The notes: generated from the letters alone by a model not told the origin. Numbered from the stretch's first letter, positions 8,854 through 18,352 are shown. The stretch: 64,000 nt of DNA from Acidobacteriota bacterium (GCA_013289585.1 JABCZR010000005.1:110117-174116), one strand, 5' to 3'. A program made the numbers and translations.

Positions 8854-11724
8854 ATGGGCCTGACCAAACTGGTAATCCGGGGCGCGCGCCAGCACAACCT
8901 GAAAAATATCAGCGTCGAAATCCCTCGGAACTCCCTGACCGTGATAACCGGACTCTCCGGATCGGGAAAATCCTCTCTGGCCTTCGACACGATTTACGCG
9001 GAGGGCCAGCGCCGCTACGTTGAATCGCTATCCGCCTACGCTCGTCAGTTCCTCGATCAGATGGAACGCCCGGAAGTCGACGTGATCGAAGGCCTTTCTC
9101 CTTCGATCGCCATCGAGCAGAAAACCACCACGCGCTCTCCGCGCTCCACCGTGGGCACCATCACGGAAATTTACGATTACCTCCGCGTGATCTACTCCTC
9201 CGTCGGCGTTCCGCATTGCCCCAACTGCGGCAAGCCCATCACGCGCCAGTCCAGCGAACAGATTGTCCAGTCCATCCTGCACGGCGAGATCTGCAAATCC
9301 GATGACCGCGTCATGATCCTTGCGCCCATCGTTCGCGGCCGGAAAGGGGCCTTCCGCAAGGAACTGGAAAAATTCGCGCAGGACGGTTACGTCCGCGTTC
9401 GAATCAACGGGGAACTATTCCCGCTCGACGATCTGCCAGTGATCGACAAGCGCAAGAATCACACCATCGAAATCGTCATCGACCGTCTGCTCGTTAAGCA
9501 GGGCATCGCTGCGCGCCTCGAGCAATCCATCGCCACCGCGCTCAAGCTTGCAAGTGGGCTCGTCACCGTCGCCGTGGTCGGGGGCAAGGAGCACGTCTTT
9601 TCCGAAAAGCTGGCGTGTCCCGACTGCGGCATTTCCGTTCCGCAGCTGGAGCCGCGTTCCTTCAGCTTCAATTCACCCTATGGCGCTTGTCCCGCGTGCA
9701 ACGGCCTCGGCTCGAAGTACGATTTCGATCCGTCGAAGATCATCGTCGATTGGACTCGCCCGCTGTTTGACGGGGGCCTCGGCGTAGGCTCCGGCTCCGC
9801 CATCCTCAAGCGCACTCTGGAACTCGGCGCCTACGCGCACGGCTTCGAGCTTGAGACTCCATTCGAAAAGTTTCCCGCACGCGTGCAGAACATGCTTTTG
9901 TACGGCTATCCGCCCTCGAACGCCTCATCGGAAGAAAGCGAAGCCGCAAAAAAGAAATCCAAAAATGAAAAAGGCTTCCGCTTCCCCGGGATCCTGAAAT
10001 TCCTGGAAAGAAATCTGGAAGAAACCAATTCCGATACTTACCGCGAATGGATCACGCAGTACATGTCCGCAACCCTTTGCAACACCTGCCACGGCAAACG
10101 CCTCCGCCCCGAATCGCTCGCGGTGAAGCTCGCGGGGTGGTCGATTGCTGATTTCACCGCTTTTTCTCTCAGCGCCGCGCGTCCCGCGGTGGACAAGATC
10201 CTCGCGCATCTCACCGCGCGCCAAAAAGAAATCGCCGCTCGCCCCCTCGAGGAAGTCGCCGAGCGCATTGATTTCCTGCTCGCCGTTGGCCTCGGCTATC
10301 TCAGCCTCGATCGTTCCGCCGCCACGCTTTCCGGCGGCGAAGCCCAGCGCATTCGCCTGGCCACGCAAATTGGCTCGCGCCTTCGCGGAGTCCTCTACGT
10401 TCTCGATGAGCCCAGCATCGGCCTCCATGCCCGAGACAACGATCGCCTCCTCGGCTCCCTCGAGCATCTTCGCGATCTCGGCAACACTGTCCTGGTCGTC
10501 GAGCACGACGAAGACACCATCCGCCGCGCCGACTTCGTCGTTGATCTCGGCCCCGGCGCCGGCAATGCCGGCGGCTACCTTGTCGCCCAGGGCAAACCGC
10601 AGCAAATCGAAGACACGCCCGGCTCGCTCACCGGCCAATACCTCAGCGGCGCCGCCAAAATCCCCGTGCCCGAAAAACGCCGCAGCCCCAACGGCAAAGT
10701 CATCCAGATTCTCGGCGCCAGCGCCAACAATCTCAAAGATGTGGACATCACGCTTCCGCTCGGCTTGCTCACAGTCGTCACCGGCGTCTCCGGCTCCGGC
10801 AAGTCCACCCTCGTCAACGACATTCTCTATCGCGCCCTCGCGCAGAAACTCTATCGCTCCTCGGAAGCGCCCGCCGCGCACCGCGAAATCCTCGGCGCCG
10901 ATCAGATCGACAAAGTCATTGAGATCGATCAAGCCCCCATCGGCCGCACGCCGCGTTCGAATCCCGCCACCTACACCGGTGTTTTCGCGCCCATCCGCGA
11001 TCTTTTCGCCATGCTCCCCGAATCGCGCGAGCGCGGCTACCGCCCCGGCCGCTTCAGCTTCAATGTGAAGGGTGGCCGCTGCGAAGCCTGCCAGGGCGAC
11101 GGCCTCCGCCGCATCGAAATGAATTTTCTTCCGGATGTTTACGTGATGTGCGAAGTCTGCCGCGGCCGCCGCTACAATTCAGAAACGCTCGCCGTCCGCT
11201 ACAAGGGCCATTCCATCAGCGATGTTCTGAATCTGCCTTCCTCCGACGCGCTGAAGCTGCTCGAAAACATTCCGCAAATTAAGCAAAAGCTCGCCACGCT
11301 CGTCGAAGTCGGCCTCGGCTACGTCACTCTCGGCCAGTCCGCCACCACGCTTTCCGGCGGCGAAGCCCAGCGCATCAAGCTGGCCCGCGAACTTTCGAAA
11401 CGGCAGACCGGCCGCACGCTCTACATCCTCGACGAGCCCACCACCGGCCTGCATTTCGACGACGTTCGAAAGCTCCTCGACGTCCTGCAGCGCCTGGTCG
11501 ATCTCGGCAACACCGTCCTCATCATCGAGCACCACCTCGACGTCATCAAGCAAGCCGACTGGGTCATCGACCTCGGCCCCGAAGGCGGCGAAGGCGGCGG
11601 CCGCATCGTCGCCCAGGGCCCCCCCGAACTCGTCGCCCGCACAAAAAAATCCTACACCGGGCAGGTCCTCGCCCGCGTCCTCGGCATCTCCAACAACGGC
11701 CACCACAACGGCAACGCCAAGTAG
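8854..11724 (+). CDS. uvrA: Excinuclease ABC subunit A
   Basis: This 956-residue protein starts at [19 protein letters not shown], the conserved UvrA N terminus; a longer in-frame extension is not conserved in character. Two ABC ATPase modules are seen: Walker A motifs [13 protein letters not shown] and [13 protein letters not shown], and signature motifs [16 protein letters not shown] and [15 protein letters not shown]. Zinc-finger CxxC pairs occur in CPDCG...CPACNG and CEACQG...CEVCRG. UvrA dimers scan DNA for bulky lesions and load UvrB in nucleotide excision repair. A Lys/Ser-rich linker (about residues 350-375) interrupts the first module, as in many UvrA proteins. Confidence 0.98.
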   Translation: MGLTKLVIRGARQHNLKNISVEIPRNSLTVITGLSGSGKSSLAFDTIYAEGQRRYVESLSAYARQFLDQMERPEVDVIEGLSPSIAIEQKTTTRSPRSTVGTITEIYDYLRVIYSSVGVPHCPNCGKPITRQSSEQIVQSILHGEICKSDDRVMILAPIVRGRKGAFRKELEKFAQDGYVRVRINGELFPLDDLPVIDKRKNHTIEIVIDRLLVKQGIAARLEQSIATALKLASGLVTVAVVGGKEHVFSEKLACPDCGISVPQLEPRSFSFNSPYGACPACNGLGSKYDFDPSKIIVDWTRPLFDGGLGVGSGSAILKRTLELGAYAHGFELETPFEKFPARVQNMLLYGYPPSNASSEESEAAKKKSKNEKGFRFPGILKFLERNLEETNSDTYREWITQYMSATLCNTCHGKRLRPESLAVKLAGWSIADFTAFSLSAARPAVDKILAHLTARQKEIAARPLEEVAERIDFLLAVGLGYLSLDRSAATLSGGEAQRIRLATQIGSRLRGVLYVLDEPSIGLHARDNDRLLGSLEHLRDLGNTVLVVEHDEDTIRRADFVVDLGPGAGNAGGYLVAQGKPQQIEDTPGSLTGQYLSGAAKIPVPEKRRSPNGKVIQILGASANNLKDVDITLPLGLLTVVTGVSGSGKSTLVNDILYRALAQKLYRSSEAPAAHREILGADQIDKVIEIDQAPIGRTPRSNPATYTGVFAPIRDLFAMLPESRERGYRPGRFSFNVKGGRCEACQGDGLRRIEMNFLPDVYVMCEVCRGRRYNSETLAVRYKGHSISDVLNLPSSDALKLLENIPQIKQKLATLVEVGLGYVTLGQSATTLSGGEAQRIKLARELSKRQTGRTLYILDEPTTGLHFDDVRKLLDVLQRLVDLGNTVLIIEHHLDVIKQADWVIDLGPEGGEGGGRIVAQGPPELVARTKKSYTGQVLARVLGISNNGHHNGNAK

Positions 11725-11806
11725 CTGCCTCGCAGCGGTCTAAAGTAGTCGATCAGTATCCGATTATCTGACTTGGAAGGAGTTAGTGGAGAATGTGGAC
11801 CAACCT

Positions 11807-12325
11807 TCAGTTCTCCAACCAATTTGCGTTAAGCATCAAAAGGAATCCGCATACGAATGCTAGATTTCCGATCAGTACGCTTATGCTTGAACTATCCAGA
11901 CGCAATGGTTCACAAGGATTAGGCTGGCCCAAGTAAATCGAGACGAAGATGAACGCCACGGCGACGGCAAAATTCCAGTAATAAGAGTTCATTTTAGGGG
12001 CATGCATCCTTGGGGGTGCGCTGTTTTCTTCCGTGGACGTTAGAGAGGCATCTCTTTCAATTTGCGATTGATCTCCACGATGAAGAGCCTGTTCTCTCAA
12101 ACGCCAGCCCTCCCAACGTAAAGCTTCCACGATCCCGATGGTAGATACGAGTATCGCCAGGGACGAGAGGAGTGCTTTCCAAGAGGCATTGCATTTTGGC
12201 GGCGTTACATCTTTCCCGTAAACCCTGCGACTACTATGAAGGCTGTTCCTATTAATAGAACGCAAAAATCCCGAACTAAGACCCGGCGCCAGTTGTATCC
12301 GAACATTTCGGAGAGAGTCTAACAT
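11807..12325 (-). CDS. Hypothetical three-span membrane protein
   Basis: I do not recognise this 172-residue protein. Three hydrophobic segments are convincing: ALLSSLAILVSTIGIVEAL (about 50-68), a segment near 115-132 and SISVLIGNLAFVCGFLLML near the C terminus, with a polar loop between the first two. By eye its DNA is clearly less GC-rich than its neighbours, which may mean recent acquisition. There is no convincing ribosome-binding site at the listed ATG, so the start is uncertain. It is convergent with uvrA. Confidence 0.45.
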   Translation of the reverse strand: MLDSLRNVRIQLAPGLSSGFLRSINRNSLHSSRRVYGKDVTPPKCNASWKALLSSLAILVSTIGIVEALRWEGWRLREQALHRGDQSQIERDASLTSTEENSAPPRMHAPKMNSYYWNFAVAVAFIFVSIYLGQPNPCEPLRLDSSSISVLIGNLAFVCGFLLMLNANWLEN

Positions 12326-12490
12326 GCGTTATTCAGGGGACGAAGGCGCTCAAATTACTGAATAGAGGGATGTGCTGGGCGATCTCCTTTTAAGTCCTGA
12401 TTGATGCGCAAATCGGAACCCGATCTACGCTGCTCGGTCTCGCCTTCACTTGGTATTGCGCTCCGTGCGGGTTAGAGTATCCCCTGCTCC

Positions 12491-13495
12491 ATGAGCATCT
12501 ACTCTATCCATCCCATCACTCTCGGCGCGGTCCACACCTACCCGCTCGCCTCGCGCAAAAGCAAAGTCAGCGTCCGCGACTTCGCGAAGCCTTCGACTGC
12601 GAACACGTCGCTCAAAAAATTTCTCGATTCCCTCCCGAACATTCTCGCCGCCCAAGATCTTCGCCACCTCCTCGCCGCCATCCACCGCGCGCGCAAACAG
12701 CGCAAAGCCATCCTCTGGGGCCTCGGCGGCCACCTCATCAAAGTTGGCCTTGGCCCCATCCTCATCGATCTGATGAAACGCGGCTTCATCTCCGGAATCG
12801 CCATGAACGGCGCTGCCCTCATCCACGATTTCGAAATCGCCCTCGCCGGCAACACTTCCGAAGACGTCGAAGCCGGCCTCGGCGCAGGCCAATTCGGTAT
12901 GGCCGCCGAAACCGGCCAGTACATCAACGAAATCGCCAAGCTCTCGCATCGCATTCGAATCGGCTACGGCGAAGCCGCCGGCCAGTTCCTCTCGAGCGGT
13001 ATCCTCAACGTCAAACACGCCGATTCCAGCGTCCTCCTCGCCGCCTACAAACACCGCATCCCCGTCACTATCCATCTCGCCATCGGGACCGACATCCCCC
13101 ACATGCATCCAGCCGCCAACGGCGCAGCCCTCGGCGATGCCACCCACCACGACTTCCGCCTCTTCTGCGCCCTCGTCGAGCAGATGCATCCCGGCGGCGT
13201 CTATCTCAACTGGGGCTCCGCCGTCCTGCTCCCGGAAGTTTTTCTCAAAGCTGTCAGCGTCGTCCGCAATCTCGGCGTCCCGCTTCGCCCCATCACCACC
13301 GCGAACTTCGACTTTATCCAGCACTACCGTCCGTTGCACAATGTAGTGAAGCGTCCCACCGCGTCCGCCCAGGGACGCAGCGGACCTGAATCGCACGGCT
13401 ACGCCATTACCGGCCACCACGAGCTGCTCATGCCGCTCGTCGCCGCCGCGTTGGCCGCCGGCTGGCCAAAAAAGTCGCCGCCTGGAAAACGATGA
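12491..13495 (+). CDS. Deoxyhypusine-synthase-like protein
   Basis: This 334-residue protein resembles the bacterial deoxyhypusine-synthase-like group (COG1899-type Rossmann proteins). Characteristic segments are ISGIAMNGAALIHDFEIALA (about 98-117), HMHPAANGAALGDATHHDF (about 200-218) and GGVYLNWGSAVLLPEVFLKA (about 235-254). Archaeal and eukaryotic enzymes transfer an aminobutyl group from spermidine to eIF5A; bacteria lack that substrate, and some bacterial relatives act on polyamines. The actual reaction here is unknown. The last four bases overlap the next gene (ATGA). Confidence 0.6.
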   Translation: MSIYSIHPITLGAVHTYPLASRKSKVSVRDFAKPSTANTSLKKFLDSLPNILAAQDLRHLLAAIHRARKQRKAILWGLGGHLIKVGLGPILIDLMKRGFISGIAMNGAALIHDFEIALAGNTSEDVEAGLGAGQFGMAAETGQYINEIAKLSHRIRIGYGEAAGQFLSSGILNVKHADSSVLLAAYKHRIPVTIHLAIGTDIPHMHPAANGAALGDATHHDFRLFCALVEQMHPGGVYLNWGSAVLLPEVFLKAVSVVRNLGVPLRPITTANFDFIQHYRPLHNVVKRPTASAQGRSGPESHGYAITGHHELLMPLVAAALAAGWPKKSPPGKR

Positions 13496-14484
13496 CTCTC
13501 TTCGACGACAATCCGTTCAATCCGTACGATCACAATCCGGAACCTCCTTCCGGCGAAGCGTCGTTCGAATCACCGTCAAAGGAACCCGTGGCCCCCTTGC
13601 TTGCTGGCGATCCCATTTCTTACGCCGCGCTCGGTACAACGGCCCCAACACCCGCGGCATCCCTTCTCCCCGAAGACCTGCGCATCTCCTGGTCCTGGCC
13701 GCACCTCCTGGTTTCCATCGTATTTTTTTTCGCCAGCCAAATCGCTATCGGCCTCGTGGCCCTTGCATACTATTCGATGAACCGCCACCTGTCGCAAAGC
13801 CAGCTCAGGAAATTTCTTGAAACGGATCCCAAATTTCTTGTGGGTACGACCATCCTGTGGTCCGCGCTCATGCTTCTCTTTCTCTACGTCACGCTTGCCG
13901 TACTGCGCGACTTGCCCTTCTGGAGTTCTCTCGGCTGGAAAAAGTTCAGCGCCAATCCGGCTGACCCAAAGGGCCGCCCCTGGATGTATTTTCTATCGGG
14001 TTGTGGATTGTCTCTCTTCGTCGCCATCGCCAGCTCGCGCGTAAAGGACGCCGATCACACCCCGATCCAGGAACTTTTCAAGAATCGCACGGGCGCTTTG
14101 CTGCTTATGGCTATGGCCGTCTTTGTTGCGCCGCTCGTGGAGGAAACTCTTTTTCGCGGTTACTTGTATCCTGTCCTGGCGCGAATTTTTTCTTCTGTCG
14201 CCCAGTTTTTTGGCATGGAATCTCCCACGGCGCTTCGCACCGGCGTGGGTTCCAGCATTCTTGTAACCGGCGTGCTCTTCGGTCTCCTGCACGCCCCTCA
14301 GCTGGGTTGGACCGTGGGTCTCGTCGGTCTCCTGACCCTCGTGGGCGTCATTTTCACCTTTGTCCGCGCCTGGACCGGCACGGTTCTCGCCAGTTTCCTT
14401 CTGCACCTCGGCTACAACTCTTTCATTGCCATCGCCACGGTCATTGGCACCAAGGGTTTCACGCACCTGCCTCCGCATCCCTGA
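13492..14484 (+). CDS. CPBP-family intramembrane glutamic protease
   Basis: This 330-residue protein has a long polar N terminus (about 1-65) followed by about seven to eight membrane segments. The ABI/CAAX-protease motif EETLFRGYLYP lies near residue 215, and the later motifs LLHAPQLGW and FLLHLGYNS supply further conserved residues of the family (Glu-Glu, Arg and His). CPBP proteases cleave or bind peptides within the membrane; in bacteria many are linked to peptide maturation or self-immunity, but nothing here defines a substrate. It is coupled to the preceding gene by an ATGA overlap. Confidence 0.85.
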   Translation: MTLFDDNPFNPYDHNPEPPSGEASFESPSKEPVAPLLAGDPISYAALGTTAPTPAASLLPEDLRISWSWPHLLVSIVFFFASQIAIGLVALAYYSMNRHLSQSQLRKFLETDPKFLVGTTILWSALMLLFLYVTLAVLRDLPFWSSLGWKKFSANPADPKGRPWMYFLSGCGLSLFVAIASSRVKDADHTPIQELFKNRTGALLLMAMAVFVAPLVEETLFRGYLYPVLARIFSSVAQFFGMESPTALRTGVGSSILVTGVLFGLLHAPQLGWTVGLVGLLTLVGVIFTFVRAWTGTVLASFLLHLGYNSFIAIATVIGTKGFTHLPPHP

Positions 14485-14491
14485 GTTCGCC

Positions 14492-14854
14492 ATGCCGCTC
14501 AAAGGTCCTGTCCCCATCCTTTATGTGGCAGACATCGAGAAGACCATTCGCTTCTATTGCGACGTGCTTGGATTTCGCTGCGCTAATCGCTTCGAAGGTT
14601 GGGCATCGCTTCAGCGCGACTCCGCGGAGATCATGCTTTCTCTTCCGAACGAGCATCTTCCGTTCGAAAAGTCCCTTTTCACTGGCTCCTTCTATTTTCA
14701 CTCCAACGATGTGGATGCACTCTGGGCCCAGCTTCGCGAAAAAGTCGACTTGGTCTATCCCATCGAAAACTTCGAGTACGGCATGCGCGAGTTCGCTATC
14801 CGCGACATCAATGGATACATCCTGCAGTTCGGCCAGGAAATTTCCTCACCCTGA
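14492..14854 (+). CDS. VOC-family (glyoxalase/bleomycin-resistance fold) protein
   Basis: This 120-residue single-domain protein starts at MPLKGPVPILYVADIEKT, 7 bases after the protease stop. The opening motif, the FYCDVLGF segment and the closing FAIRDINGYILQFGQ are typical of the vicinal oxygen chelate fold. The terminal Glu of the fold is replaced or shifted (LQFGQE), so metal binding is uncertain. VOC proteins dimerise and can be isomerases, dioxygenases or drug-binding proteins; no specific function is claimed. Confidence 0.85.
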   Translation: MPLKGPVPILYVADIEKTIRFYCDVLGFRCANRFEGWASLQRDSAEIMLSLPNEHLPFEKSLFTGSFYFHSNDVDALWAQLREKVDLVYPIENFEYGMREFAIRDINGYILQFGQEISSP

Positions 14855-14922
14855 TTTCATAACGCCATTTCTATCCTTAGCCGTCTCCCCGTACAATAGA
14901 AGTCTGCGAGGGCATCGCCGAA

Positions 14923-16014
14923 ATGTACGTAGCGCAACCCATCGAATGGACGGACCGCGGCGTGGTCATGCTTGACCAGCGCCTGCTTCCCGGCGAGGAA
15001 GTCTCCTACACCTACACGGATTATCGCGAAGTTGCCAAAGCCATCCGCGAAATGGTGATTCGTGGCGCGCCTGCCATCGGCGTTGCCGCCGCCATGGGCG
15101 CCGCTCTTGGTGTGCTGCACTCGTCCGCGAAATCCGTCGAAGCGCTTCGCCCTGAATTCATCGAAATCTGCGACGCGCTCGCGAAAACCCGCCCCACCGC
15201 GGTGGATCTTTTCTGGGCTCTCGAGCGCATGAAGCGCCGCTTCGCTGAACTGACCTCGCGGGCTTCAGATCTTGGCAAAATCAAGCAGGGAATGGTCGAG
15301 GAAGCTCAGCAGGTCCATTTCGAAAAAAAGTCCACCGACGAAGCTATCGGACGCTTCGGCGCGGAATTCATGCCCCGCGAAGGCCACGTCATGACCCAAT
15401 GCAACGCCGGAGCGCTCGCTACCGCTGGCATCGGCTCGGCCCTTGGCGTTATTCGCGTTGCATTCGAACAGGGCAAAAAGCTTCACGTGCTCGTTCCCGA
15501 AACACGCCCATACCTTCAGGGTGCGCGCCTCACCGCCTGGGAACTGCACAAAGGCGGCATTCCGCTCACGCTGATCACCGATAATATGGTCGGACACTTC
15601 TTGAAGACGGCAAAAGTTGGCGCCGTCGTCACCGGCGCGGACCGCATCGCCGCCAACGGCGACACCGCCAATAAAATCGGCACTTACCAGATCGCTGTCC
15701 TGGCCAGGGAAAACAACGTTCCCTTTTATATCGCCGCGCCGGTTTCGACCTTTGATCTCTCCATTCCCGATGGCGATCACATCCCCATCGAGGAACGTTC
15801 CGCCGCCGAAGTCACCCATCTCCAGGGCATCCGCATCGCCCCCGACGTCCACGCCGCGCATCCCGCGTTCGACGTCACCCCCGCCCGCTATATCGCTGCC
15901 ATCTTCACGGAACGCGGCGTCGCACGCGCCCCGTACACCGAATCCCTTCGCGCCCTCGCCACCACTACGCATTCGATCGCCGCGCCCTCGCCCGCGTCAT
16001 CCTCCGTCCGATAG
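14923..16014 (+). CDS. mtnA: S-methyl-5-thioribose-1-phosphate isomerase
   Basis: This 363-residue enzyme of the methionine salvage pathway converts methylthioribose-1-phosphate to methylthioribulose-1-phosphate. Diagnostic segments are [14 protein letters not shown] near residue 46, the active-site Cys in [10 protein letters not shown] near 160 and the catalytic Asp in [20 protein letters not shown] near 236-255. These also occur in related eIF2B-like proteins, but the N-terminal RGAPAIG block points to MtnA. A TACAAT -10-like hexamer lies at 14892-14897, just before the start. The C-terminal tail is Ala/Ser-rich. A strong terminator follows at 16081. Confidence 0.95.
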   Translation: MYVAQPIEWTDRGVVMLDQRLLPGEEVSYTYTDYREVAKAIREMVIRGAPAIGVAAAMGAALGVLHSSAKSVEALRPEFIEICDALAKTRPTAVDLFWALERMKRRFAELTSRASDLGKIKQGMVEEAQQVHFEKKSTDEAIGRFGAEFMPREGHVMTQCNAGALATAGIGSALGVIRVAFEQGKKLHVLVPETRPYLQGARLTAWELHKGGIPLTLITDNMVGHFLKTAKVGAVVTGADRIAANGDTANKIGTYQIAVLARENNVPFYIAAPVSTFDLSIPDGDHIPIEERSAAEVTHLQGIRIAPDVHAAHPAFDVTPARYIAAIFTERGVARAPYTESLRALATTTHSIAAPSPASSSVR

Positions 16015-16080
16015 CTATTCTCCTTGACACTGCCATAGCCATTCAGTACAATTTTCTTTGTAGATAACTCCGTTTGGAGT

Positions 16081-16102
16081 GCGGCGGCTTGCCGCCGCTT
16101 TT
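16081..16102 (+). terminator. Rho-independent terminator after mtnA
   Basis: A perfect GC-rich stem (GCGGCGG with CCGCCGC, loop CTTG; 16081-16098) is followed by TTTT. It is preceded by GTTTGGAGT, and the same flank-hairpin-CTTTT arrangement recurs at 16841-16871 with a different stem, so it also belongs to a small dispersed hairpin family. Confidence 0.7.
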
Positions 16103-16192
16103 CTTCCAGCCAGGTATCGACCCAACGCGCCCAATCTTCCTATGTTGATCCATGCGGGGAGTAGTCTCTGCAATTATATTAACCTCTAAACC

Positions 16193-16312
16193 CTTTAGAA
16201 TGAATACTTGTAGGAGTGCTCGTAAGTGTTCATTCTAAAGTATTTACAGGAACGCTAACTCCTTTAGAATGCGCACTTACAAAAAAGGGGGGGATAGGGG
16301 GTGCCGGGGCGG
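16193..16312 (+). repeat. TTTAGAATG repeat element with G-rich tail (copy A)
   Basis: A 17-base arm (CTTTAGAATGAATACTT, 16193-16209) has an inverted partner at 16224-16240, matching at 16 of 17 positions around a 14-base loop. A third, direct unit CCTTTAGAATGCGCACTT sits at 16261-16278. It is followed by A6 and the G-rich run 16287-16312 (G7, ATA, G5, TGCC, G4). The same core words and the same A-run/GGGGGATAGGGGG tail recur at 43398-43518. No coding potential was seen. Confidence 0.7.
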
Positions 16313-16349
16313 TACGGACCGGGCACATCCTTGACTTCGCTTTTTTCTT

Positions 16350-16790
16350 TTACACCGGCCGGATCGCCATCACCGTCCGCCCTCGCCGGCTGAACCATGC
16401 GAAAAATGCCAGTATTTGCTTCCAGGGAAAATACTTCTTGTTCAGCAATTGCGTACCGTGTTCCGCCTCATCGCCAGTCACGATTTCGGCGCGCGCCTCT
16501 ACCCAGTCCCCCTGCACGTTGCCCCTCACGTCGCACGGCGCAATCCTTATACGCGGATTGTTGCGGATTCGTTTCGCTTTACCCGAATCGCCGATCGTGT
16601 ACACATAGAGCCTTGCCTCACTCGAATCAACGCTCGTGGACGGATCCGCCGCGAACCACACCGGCGTCTTCACGCCATCGCCGCTCTTCTTGAACGTCTC
16701 GAGGTTCAGATACTTGTGCCCCGCGAACGCCGCAAATCCCATCGCATCACTCCCATCCACGCTCATCCGTGACAGCCGTTCGATGCGCAC
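16350..16790 (-). CDS. PPOX-class (flavin/F420-split-barrel) oxidoreductase
   Basis: This protein of up to 146 residues (a start at the ATG nine codons in is also possible) has the split-barrel pattern of the pyridoxamine-phosphate-oxidase-like/F420-dependent family. The key segments are KYLNLETFKKSGDGVKTPVW near the N terminus, then the strand LYVYTIGDSGKAKRIRNNPR and finally APCDVRGNVQGDWVEARAEI. Relatives reduce substrates with F420H2 or bind flavin or heme. Which cofactor applies cannot be read from sequence. It is convergent with mtnA. Confidence 0.8.
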   Translation of the reverse strand: MRIERLSRMSVDGSDAMGFAAFAGHKYLNLETFKKSGDGVKTPVWFAADPSTSVDSSEARLYVYTIGDSGKAKRIRNNPRIRIAPCDVRGNVQGDWVEARAEIVTGDEAEHGTQLLNKKYFPWKQILAFFAWFSRRGRTVMAIRPV

Positions 16791-16810
16791 GATTCTACAC
16801 GGGTCACAAA

Positions 16811-16839
16811 CATAAAAGGCAGGCCAACGAAGGCCTGCC
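16811..16839 (-). terminator. Rho-independent terminator (minus strand)
   Basis: On the minus strand GGCAGGCC pairs with GGCCTGCC (16818-16825 with 16832-16839, six-base loop) and is followed by TTTTATG. It lies downstream of the secreted-protein gene that ends at 16925 and before the PPOX gene. Confidence 0.65.
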
Positions 16840-16840
16840 C

Positions 16841-16871
16841 TTTGGAGTGCGGTAGCGTAGCTACCGCTTTT
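16841..16871 (+). repeat. TTTGGAGTGCGG hairpin element (second copy)
   Basis: TTTGGAGT precedes a perfect 8-bp stem GCGGTAGC/GCTACCGC (16849-16856 with 16860-16867), followed by TTTT. The flanks match the mtnA terminator at 16073-16102 while the stem differs, so the fold is kept and the sequence is not. Confidence 0.5.
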
Positions 16872-16924
16872 CCGTCAACCGCCCGCCCCAACTCAGCGAG
16901 GCTCGAAGGTTTCGCAGCGTGCCC

Positions 16925-17443
16925 TTATTTCGTCCGCACGTACGTCACGTCTTCCGTGAAAGCATCTTTCTGATCCTTCCGGAATGTCCAGGTCGTCTTG
17001 AAATGATCGCTGTCGATGAACGTGTACGTCGCATGATCCATGTGCCCGGCGTCGGCGCTCTTCAAATTCGAAATGCTTACCAGTTCGAATTTCAGCGTCT
17101 TGCTATCCGGAGCATACGTCCCGCGCATGGTCGGCTGATTTCCAGCCATGCAGTAGTGCGTTAGCTTCAGTTGGTCGCCGTCCAGGTAATACAGCGTGAT
17201 CATCTCCACCGGCTTCCCGTCTTCCACCATGCGGAACTTTTCCAGCACTGCCGTGCCGCCCGACGTCAGCTCCAGGTCCAGAGTCGCCTTGTTCATGTTT
17301 GATTTGTCGGTCTCCCAGTGGCCCACCAATGATTTGAGCTGCTCAAAAGCCACCGCACCATTGCTCCCCGCTAAGCCAGAGCGCGGAACCGCGAATGCCA
17401 CTGCGATCAAACCAACTGCGATTATTCTTGCTGCTCGATTCAT
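16925..17443 (-). CDS. Conserved hypothetical secreted protein
   Basis: This 172-residue protein starts at MNRAARIIAV with GGGAGC upstream; a 51-residue longer frame has no supporting features. A cleavable signal peptide (about 1-25) is followed by the domain beginning AFEQLKSLVGHWETD and containing paired Gly/aromatic strands such as YYLDGDQLKLTHYC. The pattern suggests a lipocalin-like beta-barrel of the DUF1579 kind, but this is a judgement by eye. It is probably periplasmic; ligand unknown. Confidence 0.75.
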   Translation of the reverse strand: MNRAARIIAVGLIAVAFAVPRSGLAGSNGAVAFEQLKSLVGHWETDKSNMNKATLDLELTSGGTAVLEKFRMVEDGKPVEMITLYYLDGDQLKLTHYCMAGNQPTMRGTYAPDSKTLKFELVSISNLKSADAGHMDHATYTFIDSDHFKTTWTFRKDQKDAFTEDVTYVRTK

Positions 17444-17525
17444 TTTCTTGCTCCCTTCGAAATGTTTCTGCTTGAGATTATTCGCCTCGATCAATAAGCC
17501 AGATGAAAAACCGTCAAGACTAACT

Positions 17526-17891
17526 CTAATGGTGAGACCCAGCCGCGCCCACATCCTGTCCGAATTTCTGCGTGCAGAACCCCACGATGAGGCCAAGCAA
17601 CATTCCCGGCAGCATGATGTCCCAGAACAACGCCATCCCCGCGCGCAGAATCACCAAGAAACTCAGCAACGCAGCAATCGCAATTCCCGCAAGGACTCCA
17701 ACCAACATCGAATCCGCCTTTTGAGAGACGTACCCGATGAGCACTCCGGAAACGAGCCCCTTCAACATGGAAAATATAATCACACTCCCCATCACCGGCG
17801 CCAGCGACGGTTCGAAAAACCCCGTCAATCCATCCAGCAGTCCCAGCGTGCCGCCGAGCGCCAGTCCTAGCATCGGTTTCGAAAGGCTCAT
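17526..17891 (-). CDS. Small four-helix membrane protein, paralogue 1
   Basis: This 121-residue protein starts at MSLSKPMLGLALGG. Nearly all of it is hydrophobic, with four predicted spans and many Gly residues. It aligns along its whole length with the protein encoded at 18353-18712: both begin with LxLGxxLGxxDGxT, continue through a KGLxxGV segment and end with a LPGxxxGxIVGxxTQ segment. No function is recognised. A VOC gene lies between the two paralogues, all on the same strand. Confidence 0.75.
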   Translation of the reverse strand: MSLSKPMLGLALGGTLGLLDGLTGFFEPSLAPVMGSVIIFSMLKGLVSGVLIGYVSQKADSMLVGVLAGIAIAALLSFLVILRAGMALFWDIMLPGMLLGLIVGFCTQKFGQDVGAAGSHH

Positions 17892-17931
17892 TGCTTTCTC
17901 CCCCACAACCACGGGTGGCGCGCCCACAAAG

Positions 17932-18297
17932 TTACTTCGCATTCGAATCGGGTTGCATTACGCCGAACAGATTTCCTTCCGTGTCCGTTAAGTACGCGAA
18001 GTATCCAACGCCCGGGATAGGCGTTTTTGGCATCACCAGCGTTCCGCCGGCTTTGGTCACCGCACCCACCGCCGCATCCACCGACTCCACACCGATCGTG
18101 TTCGTGGTTGTCCTGACCGTGGTATTCTTCATCAGCCCGCCGTTGATTCCCGGCGTTCCTTCCGCCCCCGTGTTCACCATCCAATACTCCATTGGGCCCG
18201 GCCACTTTTCGATTTTCCAGCCGAACGCTTTTTTGTAAAACGCCGCCGCGCGCTCCGGATCGCTCGCCGGTATTTCAAAATGGACGACTCGAGACAT
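17932..18297 (-). CDS. VOC-family protein
   Basis: This 121-residue protein with the vicinal oxygen chelate fold starts MSRVVHFEIPASDPERAAAF and has FYKKAFGWKIEKW and the closing strand YLTDTEGNLFGVMQP. The DPERAAAFY opening is that of the large CFP32-like/glyoxalase subgroup. A ribosome-binding site GGAGGAG lies just upstream (minus strand, about 18301-18308). It may be an antibiotic-binding or small-molecule-modifying protein; no substrate is proposed. Confidence 0.85.
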   Translation of the reverse strand: MSRVVHFEIPASDPERAAAFYKKAFGWKIEKWPGPMEYWMVNTGAEGTPGINGGLMKNTTVRTTTNTIGVESVDAAVGAVTKAGGTLVMPKTPIPGVGYFAYLTDTEGNLFGVMQPDSNAK

Positions 18298-18352
18298 GGT
18301 TCTCCTCCTAATTTAGACCGAGAAAGTTTTTGGTGCTTTCCGTTAGCGCGAT

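Larger units (their letters stand above)
16015..16349. other. Intergenic region, mtnA to the PPOX gene
   Basis: No gene was found in these 335 bases. They contain the mtnA terminator (16081-16102), the TTTAGAATG element (16193-16312) and a short unstructured stretch next to the convergent oxidoreductase gene. Confidence 0.6.

Noticed and set aside
9925-10932. 335-codon minus-strand frame inside uvrA
   Set aside because: Antisense shadow of the highly conserved UvrA sequence.
12446-13420. 324-codon minus-strand frame opposite the deoxyhypusine-synthase-like gene
   Set aside because: Glycine/aspartate-rich shadow caused by GC-rich codons; the plus-strand frame has family motifs.
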